The notes under the pieces were generated by a model, which was not told the origin of the DNA, searched no databases, and saw nothing but the letters and a program-made list of their open reading frames with translations. Of a stretch of DNA of 64,000 nucleotides, positions 48,331 to 56,656 are shown in pieces (position 1 is the stretch's first letter; every line of letters begins with the position of its first letter). The DNA lies in contig NZ_LGSI01000038.1 of the NCBI RefSeq assembly GCF_001698815.1, positions 58,023 through 122,022 of the forward strand, written 5' to 3'. A program made the position numbers and the translations under genes. Source of the DNA: Pseudomonas syringae (GTDB lineage Bacteria > Pseudomonadota > Gammaproteobacteria > Pseudomonadales > Pseudomonadaceae).

Positions 48331-48399
48331 TAAAAAATGGTGTCCACTATCTTGGCCAATTTGGAGGGCTGTCAGGAGAGGGTGCTCGCCGGACGGTTA

Positions 48400-48600
48400 C
48401 GATTGGTGCTAGATGGCATCGAAGTGATAGGGTCGCTGGTCGGAACCCGCCAAGATCTGGTTGAAGCGTTCGAGTTCGCGGCCGATGGGAAGGTGGTACC
48501 GAAGGTGACGCCACGCAAGATCGATGAAATCAATGATATTTTCGAAGAAATGCAGCAGGGCAAAATCAAAGGCAGGATGGTGATCGAGTTCTCCAACTGA
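48400..48600 (+). pseudogene. 3' remnant of a zinc-type alcohol dehydrogenase gene (AdhP-like)
   Basis: The last 66 or so residues of an AdhP-type dehydrogenase: [54 protein letters not shown]. The catalytic and cofactor domains are missing. The IS66 end lies just upstream, so the gene was probably cut by that insertion or by a later rearrangement. The frame is open to 48337, with an ATG from the IS side, but a functional product is not expected. Confidence 0.82.
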
Positions 48601-48792
48601 GTATCGAGTGAATTCGCCATCTCGTAACAACACTAAACCAGGCGCTAGGCGTCCGCCAGCGCCGGGGTAGAATTGCGGACGACGCTGATATCTGCCGAGT
48701 ATCTGCGGCATAACCGGATATTTTTAATCAGCAGCGAAATCGGTACCCTCAAACGACATCTTAATCTGCCCCGGCTCTCCACTCGGTGCTAT

Positions 48793-51273
48793 CTACCGCT
48801 GTGGCTCCAAAGCGACTCGCAAAGCGTTAGCAAGCTCTACTTCCAATAATGGTTTTTGTAAGATTGCCGACACCCCGATCTGCTGAGCCCGTTTTCGAAG
48901 ACTTTGATCACATGCCCCGCTGTAGAGGATGATGGTTATATCAGGCCGCACTTCACGTATCCGCGCAGCCAATTGGAGCCCGCTTTCTGGTGCCATGTTC
49001 TGGTCAGTGATGATCACGTCAAAGCGTTCTGGTTGCGCCATAAAAGCCTGCCAAGCCTTTTGCGGGGTTTGAAAACCAACGGGTTCATAACCCAGCCTTG
49101 CTAAAATTTCTTCATTGAGGACGACTAATGCCGGTTCGTCGTCCAAAAGCAAAACGACCTGTCCGCGGCCAGCGCCATCAACCTCTAACACGGCGGGTTC
49201 TTCTTGCACCGCTACCCGCAAGTCAGTGGCAGGCAGGTACAACTCGATGCAAGTGCCTTTTTCCACCTCGCTCTGCACATTAAGGGCACCCTGATGGTCG
49301 CGCACAATGCTGTCCACCACGGACAGTCCAAGCCCTGTGCCTTGGCCGACCGGTTTGGTCGTAAAAAACGGATCGAACAGGTGCTCCATCACCTCAGTAG
49401 TCATGCCCGATCCGCTATCGACAAAGGTGACACAACAGTAGGATTTCGCCTCCAGTACGCCATGGGAGAGGAGTACGGGCTCGTAGAACTGAACATCTGT
49501 AAGTGTGATCTTTAGAGTCCCCCGCCCCTCGATGGCTTGCAGGGCATTAGAGCTCAGATTCATCATCACTTGCAGGAGCGCAGGCGCTGAACCAAGCGTA
49601 CAGGCTTGGGCGAAGGGAACATCCAAGGTGACAACGATGACACTTGCGCGTTGCACCTCGATCATCCTCAAGGCTTCCTCCAACAAGGGCAACAAGGCGA
49701 CGGGTGTAGTCATGGCTTGGGGCCGCGTACGGCTGAAGGTAATAAGGCTGGCTACTAACTCGCGAGCACGCTGGCTGGCCTGGAGTACTTGCTGCAAATG
49801 CTGCTGCGCTAGAGGCTGAGTGGCGAGCATGTTATACGCCTGTTCGCTGTAACCCAGGATCGCCGCGAGGAGGTTGTTGAAATCATGGGCCACACCACTG
49901 GCGAATGTACCCAGCGCCTCAAGCTTTCTAGCGTGCTGCAGGCGTGCCTCGAGTCGTAGGCGCTGCTGCTGTTGAGCATGACGTTCACTAATATCCTCCG
50001 TGCATACCAGCAACATATCGTCTGTACGCTGATCAGTCGCCATGCGCACAATACTGTGTTCGGCCAAGCAGATACTGCCGTCAGGACGCAAGTATTGGGC
50101 TTGCTCGTTAGCGGTATCGCATTGGCGGCTGCGAAGGCACTTTAGGCTCGATTGGACAAGAGCCCGATCTTCGTCGAGGAGAAACGCCTCGATAGTACGC
50201 TCATTCAAATGCTCCCAGGAGCGGCCAAGCATGCGCTGATAAGCAGGGTTTGCAGCCAGATAATGCCCGTCCTGCCCAATGAGCGCGATACCCACTTTCG
50301 CGCTTTCAAACACCCCCTTCCAAAGCTGCTCGTTAAACTCCAGTCGGGTCTCAGATTGCTTGCGACGCTTCATCTGCCGCTGTAGGCCAATCGCCATACA
50401 GACTGTGAGGAAAGCCAGTACCATTGTCCGTAACGCACTTTGAAGTGAGGCGCAACGCCACGGAGCAAGTACCTGACTTTGCATCCGCGACACTCGCACT
50501 CTCAACGAAGAACTGGGCGCGCTTTGTTCGGCAGTCAACCGGACAGGGGCCGCCTCCTCGGGTGGGCTATCAGCGCCAACGTCAGTGAAAGAAACAAGCG
50601 TATTCCCAGTGCTATCCAGCAGTTGCACCGCCGTCCCCTCGCCCGTCTGGACACGCGCATAAAATGTCTGAAAGTAGAGTGGATCCACTAGGATATAAGC
50701 GATCCCGCTGAATTGCTGTCTTTGATCCTCTAGGCGCACTGCCATGACGAAGGTCGGTTTGGCGTCGGCCAGCGAGATAATCGACTTACCTATTAGCGGC
50801 TGTTGACGTGGGCGGAGGAGGAGTTCTCGGAAGTAGTCGCGCTGGCTAACATCAATCACTTTCGCTGGGTCCGCTTCAGAGCTGAACCGGCGCTGACCCC
50901 ATTTATCTGCGATATTAAGCATATGAACCTGCGGCATAGCACTGATCTGCCAACTAAGAAACCGGTTCACCTGTGCTGGATCAAGCCTGCGGAAGCCATA
51001 TTTAGCGTGCCATGACCGCACATTTCGCAGAACTCCTTCCAACGGCCGCAGCGCATCAGCATTTTGCTCGGCCAGTACAGTTGCCAGACTCTGCATGGAT
51101 CTTTGATTGTCCTGCAGCGCAACGTTCCGGGCCGAGACGATGTTCCAGATGGTTCCCAGTAGCAGAACAGATACAAGTAATAGTGTTCCACCGACGATAA
51201 AGGATGGCTGCCAATATCGGGCGGATCGACCAGAGCGCGCGACCTGCACCGAAGAGATGGACTCTCGATTCAT
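48793..51273 (-). CDS. Hybrid sensor histidine kinase with periplasmic sensor domain
   Basis: 826 residues. TM1 about 25-47; a periplasmic region about 50-270 whose layout (DYFRELLLRPRQQPLIGKSI, PTFVMAVRLEDQRQQFSGIA) fits a double Cache sensor; TM2 about 282-298; PAS 315-428; HisKA with His463 in GVAHDFNNLL; HATPase with MMNLSSNALQAI, DSGSGM and GTGLGLSVV; and a C-terminal receiver with Asp757 in DVIITDQNM. It overlaps the response regulator gene by ATGA. Cache domains often bind small carboxylates or amino acids, which suits the neighbouring malate genes; the ligand is inference. Confidence 0.92.
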   Translation of the reverse strand: MNRESISSVQVARSGRSARYWQPSFIVGGTLLLVSVLLLGTIWNIVSARNVALQDNQRSMQSLATVLAEQNADALRPLEGVLRNVRSWHAKYGFRRLDPAQVNRFLSWQISAMPQVHMLNIADKWGQRRFSSEADPAKVIDVSQRDYFRELLLRPRQQPLIGKSIISLADAKPTFVMAVRLEDQRQQFSGIAYILVDPLYFQTFYARVQTGEGTAVQLLDSTGNTLVSFTDVGADSPPEEAAPVRLTAEQSAPSSSLRVRVSRMQSQVLAPWRCASLQSALRTMVLAFLTVCMAIGLQRQMKRRKQSETRLEFNEQLWKGVFESAKVGIALIGQDGHYLAANPAYQRMLGRSWEHLNERTIEAFLLDEDRALVQSSLKCLRSRQCDTANEQAQYLRPDGSICLAEHSIVRMATDQRTDDMLLVCTEDISERHAQQQQRLRLEARLQHARKLEALGTFASGVAHDFNNLLAAILGYSEQAYNMLATQPLAQQHLQQVLQASQRARELVASLITFSRTRPQAMTTPVALLPLLEEALRMIEVQRASVIVVTLDVPFAQACTLGSAPALLQVMMNLSSNALQAIEGRGTLKITLTDVQFYEPVLLSHGVLEAKSYCCVTFVDSGSGMTTEVMEHLFDPFFTTKPVGQGTGLGLSVVDSIVRDHQGALNVQSEVEKGTCIELYLPATDLRVAVQEEPAVLEVDGAGRGQVVLLLDDEPALVVLNEEILARLGYEPVGFQTPQKAWQAFMAQPERFDVIITDQNMAPESGLQLAARIREVRPDITIILYSGACDQSLRKRAQQIGVSAILQKPLLEVELANALRVALEPQR

Positions 51274-52022
51274 TCAGGCGGGCCCGTAGAGGAGGAGGCA
51301 AAGCATTTGACTACCTGCGCATCGAAGCGATAGCCGACGCCGCGCTCCGTTTTGATATAACGCGGATGTGAAGGGTCGCTTTCGATTTTGCGCCGCAGCC
51401 TCAGTATCTGGATATCTACTGAGCGGTCAAATACGTCGTCATGCAAATGGCTGGCCTGGACCAGTTGACTACGGGACAGTATGTGCTGTGGCGAGGCCAG
51501 AAAAGCAATGAGTAGGTTGAATTCACCGTTTGTCAACTCGATGCGCTCACCATAGGGGGCTTGCAAAAAATGGGAGTTTGTATCCAATGTCCAGCCGTCG
51601 AAGCGATAGCCGCTCACCGTCGCTACATTAGCGTGCTCTTGCGTCAGCCGGGCCCTTCGCAACACAGATCGAATTCTGGCCAGCAATTCGCGAGCGTTAA
51701 ATGGTTTGGTGAGATAGTCATCGGCGCCAAGTTCCAGGCCCATGATGCAGTCAGCATCATCGAGCAAACCGGAAACGATGATCACTGGTGTCGCTGAATG
51801 CTCACGAAAACGCCTGAGGATGTGTAGGCCATCCTCGCCCGGCATGCGCAGGTCTAGAAGGATTAGATCCACGCCCTGCTCCTTTAGTATGGCGTTCATG
51901 GCTTTGCCACTGGCGGCCAGCGTCACACGCATCTGATTTTCGCTTAGGTAACTGGCTACGAGCCCACGAATGGCGGGGTCATCATCGACCGCCAATATGT
52001 GAGGAATCGGTGGAGCATTCAT
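51270..52022 (-). CDS. OmpR/PhoB-family response regulator
   Basis: 250 residues: a receiver domain with acidic pocket DDD (13-15), phospho-acceptor Asp57 (LILLDLRMPG) and the K of LTKPF; then a winged-helix DNA-binding domain (RSVDIQILRLRRKIESDP, IKTERGVGYRFDA). Because the kinase is hybrid with its own receiver, phosphate flow to this regulator may need an Hpt protein encoded elsewhere, or it may take phosphate from His463 directly. It starts 138 bases after the AspT-like gene on the same strand. Confidence 0.94.
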   Translation of the reverse strand: MNAPPIPHILAVDDDPAIRGLVASYLSENQMRVTLAASGKAMNAILKEQGVDLILLDLRMPGEDGLHILRRFREHSATPVIIVSGLLDDADCIMGLELGADDYLTKPFNARELLARIRSVLRRARLTQEHANVATVSGYRFDGWTLDTNSHFLQAPYGERIELTNGEFNLLIAFLASPQHILSRSQLVQASHLHDDVFDRSVDIQILRLRRKIESDPSHPRYIKTERGVGYRFDAQVVKCFASSSTGPPE

Positions 52023-52159
52023 CGTTCTTCCTCAACCATCCCAAAAACGAAAGGCCATAGAGAACATTTCTGTCCAACGTAGCACTGTCCCCCCAGTGAC
52101 ATTACAAGTGTTTCATGGAGAAGAATACTTATACCGTTTCAGATCAATCTTTCAGGTTG

Positions 52160-53851
52160 TCAGTGAAAAACCATCACAATGACCATTCCCCAGATCGCAA
52201 GCAATATCCTCGCCACAGCATAGGAAACCGTGTAGCCCAAGGCAGGAACTTTGCTTTGCGAAGCGCTCTCAAGTGCTCCGAGGGCCGCCGTGGTCGTGCG
52301 GGCGCCAGCACAGGCCCCTAGCGTGATTCCCGGATGAAAGCGGAACACATACTTGCCTAGGTAAATACCCAGCAATAATGGCAGCAGTGACACCACGACG
52401 CCGCACAAGACCAGCGTTACCCCATAGTCGTGTAACCCACTGATCAAACCGGGCCCGGCATTAATGCCGACAATAGCGATGAAACCATTGAGACCAACAT
52501 TGTTGAACACCCACAAGGCGGATCCGGGAATACGTCCGAACGTGCGGAATCGACCATGCAGATAGCCGCATATGAGACCCGCAATCAGCACACCCACCGA
52601 TGAACCGAAGCTCAGGGGGATTCCCCCGACATGTATGGTGATAGCCCCTAGCAAACCACCCACAACAACGGCAATGCACATGATCAACATGTCTGACATC
52701 ACTACCGGACGATCTGGGTAACCCAAGTGATTGGCGGCAATGGCGACGTCCTGTTTGGACCCCAGCAGAGTCAACACATCGCCATGCGCAATTCGCGAAG
52801 TGGGGAACAGTGGAACTTCTACTCCTTCTCGACTTAGCCGACACAAAAATACCCCTCGACCATGGCGATTGCGGTTAGCCTTAAGTAATTCGCCAATGGT
52901 TTTGTCTTGGGCCTGCTTACGGGTGATCACTACATCTAGCTGCTCAGTAGGAAAGTCCAGCGCCTTTCCATCATCGATCTCAGGCCCGATATGTTTCTCC
53001 AATCCGACCAATGTACCAAGGTGAGCCGCGATAACCAGCACCCCGTCAGCGGGAAGGACCGTGGTACCTTCGCAATCCTGCACCTTGCCGTCATGCTCAA
53101 GTCGCCGTACGAAAAGTTGATCCTGACTGAAGTGGTCCTCGAACTGGGCGACTGTCAAGCCCTGTAAAGCGGGATTGGTCAAGCGATAAGCTCTTGCAGA
53201 TATCTCCCGGTAGGCGGAAGGACCATCCGAAGTCAGCGAACCGCCCGCCATCTGCTGTTCGTATTCCTTACAGACAGCCGGCAAATCAACCTTAAGCAGT
53301 TTAGGCCCCAGGGTGGCCAGAAACCAGGCCGCGCCCGCTGTGCCGAACGGATAGGTAACGGCATAAGCCACGGACATCAGGGAAAGCATCTTGGCAGCGG
53401 CCACCTGATCCGATGTCGTTCGTGTAATGGCATCGCTGGCGACACCCAGCACCGTTGAGTTGGTATAACCACCCGAAAGTAAACCGGCAGCCAAGCCCGC
53501 GTCGTAGCCCAATATCCGCGCCAATACATAGGCACAGGCTAGGCCAGAGCAACAGATAAGCGTTGAGAATGCGACTTGAGGCAAACCATCGCTTTTAAGC
53601 GCACGGAAAAATTCCGGGCCTACGCCGTACCCCACAGCGAACAAAAACATCATAAAGAACGTAGACGATAATACCGACGAAATATGGATTTCTGCTTGGC
53701 CTATGAGCAAACCAGCTATCAAGGTGCACGTCACCACACCCAAGCTGAAAGCTTTGATCTTCACCTTGCCCAGCCCGAACCCGAGCGCCAGCACGAGATA
53801 AACCGCCAGCTCTGGATATTGGCGAAGCGTATCGAAGGGTGAATACGTCAT
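52160..53851 (-). CDS. AspT-family exchanger (aspartate:alanine antiporter superfamily)
   Basis: A 563-residue inner-membrane protein of the AAE family: an N-terminal membrane half (about 15-185, with FAVGYGVGPEFFRALKSDG), two cytoplasmic TrkA-C/RCK-C domains (about 205-370, LQGLTVAQFEDHF and HGDVLTLLGSKQDVAI), and a homologous C-terminal membrane half (FIAIVGINAGPGLISGLHDYG, GACAGARTTTAALGAL). Known members exchange aspartate for alanine or export succinate. Here the neighbour is a malic enzyme, not an aspartate decarboxylase, so malate or another C4-dicarboxylate against pyruvate is the likely substrate pair. It starts 68 bases after the malic enzyme gene. Confidence 0.92.
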   Translation of the reverse strand: MTYSPFDTLRQYPELAVYLVLALGFGLGKVKIKAFSLGVVTCTLIAGLLIGQAEIHISSVLSSTFFMMFLFAVGYGVGPEFFRALKSDGLPQVAFSTLICCSGLACAYVLARILGYDAGLAAGLLSGGYTNSTVLGVASDAITRTTSDQVAAAKMLSLMSVAYAVTYPFGTAGAAWFLATLGPKLLKVDLPAVCKEYEQQMAGGSLTSDGPSAYREISARAYRLTNPALQGLTVAQFEDHFSQDQLFVRRLEHDGKVQDCEGTTVLPADGVLVIAAHLGTLVGLEKHIGPEIDDGKALDFPTEQLDVVITRKQAQDKTIGELLKANRNRHGRGVFLCRLSREGVEVPLFPTSRIAHGDVLTLLGSKQDVAIAANHLGYPDRPVVMSDMLIMCIAVVVGGLLGAITIHVGGIPLSFGSSVGVLIAGLICGYLHGRFRTFGRIPGSALWVFNNVGLNGFIAIVGINAGPGLISGLHDYGVTLVLCGVVVSLLPLLLGIYLGKYVFRFHPGITLGACAGARTTTAALGALESASQSKVPALGYTVSYAVARILLAIWGMVIVMVFH

Positions 53852-53919
53852 TTACCGCCACTCCTGAACCACATAAAAATGGCGGCAAGACGCTATTGGC
53901 GCCCTGTCGCCCATTCTGT

Positions 53920-55569
53920 TTAGTACTGTGCTTTGTACAGTTGCGACTCAATCCAACCGCGGACATCTGCCGGGCGCTCAACTTCGGCGAGGCCCTGATC
54001 GAAAATATATTCTGCAACCCGGGTAGCAGTCGTTATTTCCGATTCGAGGATGTTTTCCTGGCCGGGAAACAGTCGGCCCGTGGCTCGTTCGTTTGGGCCC
54101 ACCTGATCGGCAACGGCCTGCGCGGCGGCAATGAAGCAACCATCAGTCAAGCGTTTGGTGCGTGTCACAAACGTTGCCAGGCCGATAGCGGGATAGATAT
54201 AGAAGTTATTGGCCTGGCCAGGGTGGAAGACGCGACCGCTGAAATGGACGTCGTCAAATTGTACGCCGGCGGCGAATAACGCCTGCCCCTCGGACCAGGT
54301 ATAGGCTTGCTCGGCGGTGCATTCGGCTTTATGGGTAGGGTTAGACAATGCGAAGATAATCGGCCGCTCGTTGTTGCGACTCATGGCTTCAATCACTTGC
54401 TGATTGAAAGCCCCGCCATGTGTGCTGACCCCGATCAGGATAGTGGGTTTGAAGGATTCTATAACCTCAAGCAAGCTGCTATTAGACTTCCCTGGATGGG
54501 CGTAGGGCTTCTGTTCTTTGCTCAAATCGGTACGGGAAGGCTCCAGCAACCCCTTGATATCGATCATTGATATCCTGGATTGCGCTTGTTCTTCACTCAG
54601 ACCAATGCTGCACATTTGCGCACAAATCAACGAAGAGATACCCAGCGCAGCAGACCCCGCCCCGAGGAACAAAATGCGCTGATCCACCAATTGAGTTTGA
54701 TTGATCTGCAATCCTGTGGTGATGCCAGCTAATGCAATGCTGGCAGTCCCCTGAATATCGTCGTTGTAACACAGTATTTTGTCCCGATACCGCTCAAGCA
54801 TGCGCAAAGCGTCGATGCCTTTCCAATCCTCGAAGTGGATACAGCAGTCTGGAAACACTTCTTGAACCGCGTCAACGAACTCCTCTGTCAGTTCGTCCAG
54901 TTCCTGTTCGCTTGGCACCCGTTCACGCAAGCCCAGATAGAATGGATCGGCACGTAGCACTTCGTTGTTGGTACCAATATCGAATAGTACCGGCAATAAG
55001 CAATCAGGAGGTACAGCCGCACAGCCGGTGTACAACTGGAGCTTTCCGATAGGGATGCCCATCCCGTTTGCGCCGATATCGCCCAAGCCCAATATCCGCC
55101 CGCCCGTGGAAATGCAAATAAACCGGATGTCCTTTTCGGGCCAAGCCCGAAGTACGTCAGCCATGCGGCCTTTCATGTGGCGATTGATGTACATACCACG
55201 TGTCCGGCGGTAGATATGTCCAAATTGTAGGCAGGCATCGGCAACGGTGGGGTCATAGAGAATGGGCACGAAACGGGCGGGATCGGACATTATGACTTTG
55301 AAGAATAGCGTCTCATTGCGATCAAGCAGGCCGGTTAGGTAAATATAGCTTTCCAGGTCGTCGGTCTTAGTTTCCAGATGTTGCAAGACGCGCTCCACCT
55401 GCCGCTCAATAGTCTCTACCGCAGGAGGAAGCAAGCCATCAAGACCGTAGGCTTCGCGCTCGGTAGGGGTGAAGGCTGTGCCTTTATTGTACCGAGCGCT
55501 ATTGAGAAGCGCGGCACCACGCAGCCCCCCCATTTCAGGTTGTTTGGCTTCATCAGTTGAACGTTTCAT
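53920..55569 (-). CDS. NAD-dependent malic enzyme (malolactic enzyme family)
   Basis: A 549-residue enzyme of the large malic enzyme family, oxidatively decarboxylating malate to pyruvate and CO2. Expected residues are in place: Arg158 in GGRILGLGDIGANGMGIP, Lys176 in PIGKLQLY, Glu247-Asp248 in HFEDWKG, the NDDIQGTASIAL block and the NAD loop LFLGAGSAALG. Malolactic enzymes have the same fold and cannot be excluded. I chose ATG 55569, with GAGGT 5 bases upstream, over ATG 55581. It is the first gene of the four-gene unit; the upstream region has a possible operator (55624-55662). Confidence 0.92.
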   Translation of the reverse strand: MKRSTDEAKQPEMGGLRGAALLNSARYNKGTAFTPTEREAYGLDGLLPPAVETIERQVERVLQHLETKTDDLESYIYLTGLLDRNETLFFKVIMSDPARFVPILYDPTVADACLQFGHIYRRTRGMYINRHMKGRMADVLRAWPEKDIRFICISTGGRILGLGDIGANGMGIPIGKLQLYTGCAAVPPDCLLPVLFDIGTNNEVLRADPFYLGLRERVPSEQELDELTEEFVDAVQEVFPDCCIHFEDWKGIDALRMLERYRDKILCYNDDIQGTASIALAGITTGLQINQTQLVDQRILFLGAGSAALGISSLICAQMCSIGLSEEQAQSRISMIDIKGLLEPSRTDLSKEQKPYAHPGKSNSSLLEVIESFKPTILIGVSTHGGAFNQQVIEAMSRNNERPIIFALSNPTHKAECTAEQAYTWSEGQALFAAGVQFDDVHFSGRVFHPGQANNFYIYPAIGLATFVTRTKRLTDGCFIAAAQAVADQVGPNERATGRLFPGQENILESEITTATRVAEYIFDQGLAEVERPADVRGWIESQLYKAQY

Positions 55570-55623
55570 CGCATACCTCACGCACTAAATTTGAGTGCGA
55601 GCATGAGGAGCGATGATTTCGAG

Positions 55624-55662
55624 ATCGTTACGATTTCCGTCGTTTTGATTACAGATGTAACG
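55624..55662 (-). promoter_or_regulatory. Candidate operator of the malic enzyme operon
   Basis: Palindrome ATCGTTACGAT (55624-55634) and, 22 bases on, GTAACG (55657-55662), which is the inverted form of its CGTTAC core. The arms lie 55-95 bases upstream of the malic enzyme start. The response regulator encoded in the same unit is the obvious candidate binder; this is a guess from position. Confidence 0.35.
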
Positions 55663-55852
55663 AAACTCTTCAATTCACTAACATCGCCGGCTGGAGACCG
55701 AACCCCCAACCCTGCCACGAGGGAATGCCGTCACACGAAAGCTTGTATGCCTACCTGTATGCCAGGCGATCTAGATCAGTAAAAATTTTATAAATTACAT
55801 ATAGTTATACTTTTGGTTCAAATGACTGTGTATTCGGAAGCCTGTAGACCAA

Positions 55853-55884
55853 TCAAGAAGCCCGCCTCGTGCGGGCTTTCTTGT
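55853..55884. repeat. 32-bp direct repeat, copy 2 (terminator hairpin)
   Basis: Identical to 46579-46610 in the same orientation, 9.27 kb away. Neither flank matches beyond the repeat, except TCTG one base after it. No tRNA 3' end precedes it. It can act as a terminator for transcription from either side. Confidence 0.85.
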
Positions 55885-55943
55885 GTCTGGCTGTATGGTT
55901 TTATCACTGCCCGGTCACCACCTCGCCTCCTGCTCACCCCAAT

Positions 55944-56465
55944 TCAGCCCGCAACCTCATTCACGACACGCGCGGTCCGGATAAATAACGCGCGCACTTT
56001 GTCCCAGAAATTCCCGCCCAGGACGAAGAAGCTGCCGATAAACATTGCGTCCCCCAGTGCCTGGGCCTGCCAGAGGTTAGGCCGCAGTCCTGGCCAGATG
56101 GTGTCGATATAGGGTTCGAGAAATGCAGCGATGAGCGGCAAGCAGAACATGACTACGCCGATCTTGTGACGAGTCGGACCTACTTCGAGGTCGACAGAGG
56201 GGGCCAGATTTGAGACATAGCCGAACACGCTGCGCTTCAATTGCTGGAATCCGGACTTGCCCATGATCGCAATGACAAGAATCAGCAGGACCTTGTTACT
56301 GATGAACAGGATGCCAGTCAGGGCTGCGATCCTTGAACCAGGCACGCCGACCGCCGCCATGATCGGAACTGTTATCCAGGAACCTGCCATCACACAGATA
56401 ATTGCGATGCCTGCCTTGAAGCGCCAACCGGCAGAGTGAGGCGCGACACTGTCTTTGGTGTTCAT
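55944..56465 (-). CDS. Small four-helix membrane protein (transporter-suffix-type)
   Basis: A 173-residue membrane protein with four hydrophobic segments (AGIAIICVMAGSWITVPIMA; VLLILVIAIMGKSGF; IGVVMFCLPLIAAFLEPYI; ALGDAMFIGSFFVLGGNFWD). The ending GGNFWDKVRALF is familiar from proteins annotated as transporter suffix domain proteins; their function is unknown. ATG 56465 is preferred to ATG 56471 because GGGA lies 8 bases before it. Confidence 0.75.
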   Translation of the reverse strand: MNTKDSVAPHSAGWRFKAGIAIICVMAGSWITVPIMAAVGVPGSRIAALTGILFISNKVLLILVIAIMGKSGFQQLKRSVFGYVSNLAPSVDLEVGPTRHKIGVVMFCLPLIAAFLEPYIDTIWPGLRPNLWQAQALGDAMFIGSFFVLGGNFWDKVRALFIRTARVVNEVAG

Positions 56466-56656
56466 TGTCATCGTCCCTTTTTTATTGATTTTCAGCTGCT
56501 CGTACGACCCTCCGAATAGCGTAGCAGGGACTACGCTAAAACGACCAAGCTTGGTTGAGGCGAGCAGGTCCGGGTAGTTTCAGGTCGTGATGGCATCAAT
56601 CAGGTCTCCATCCGATCGGCCACGCTTCAGTGACCTTCGTTGAAGGAAAGCACTTG

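Larger units (their letters stand above)
46611..48360 (-). mobile_element. Truncated IS66-family insertion sequence
   Basis: tnpA and tnpB are intact and tnpC lacks its 3' part, so the right-hand end (low coordinates) of the element has been lost up to the 32-bp repeat. The intact end lies near 48330-48360 against the alcohol dehydrogenase remnant. I could not identify the terminal inverted repeat with confidence, nor a target duplication. Confidence 0.85.
55570..55943. other. Intergenic region at the right edge of the accessory block
   Basis: 374 bases without a gene. It holds the promoter side of the malic enzyme operon, a candidate operator (55624-55662), an AT-rich stretch (about 55785-55820) and the second 32-bp terminator repeat. 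Confidence 0.6.

Noticed and set aside
48337..48600. An 87-codon intact small gene starting at 48337
   Set aside because: The first 20 or so codons derive from the transposon junction, and the rest is the C-terminal end of an alcohol dehydrogenase, so it is called a remnant.
46579..55884. Reading the 32-bp repeats as classical tRNA attL/attR sites
   Set aside because: The second copy carries no tRNA 3' end, and no integrase gene is present, so a standard tRNA-integrating island cannot be claimed; only the repeat itself is reported.
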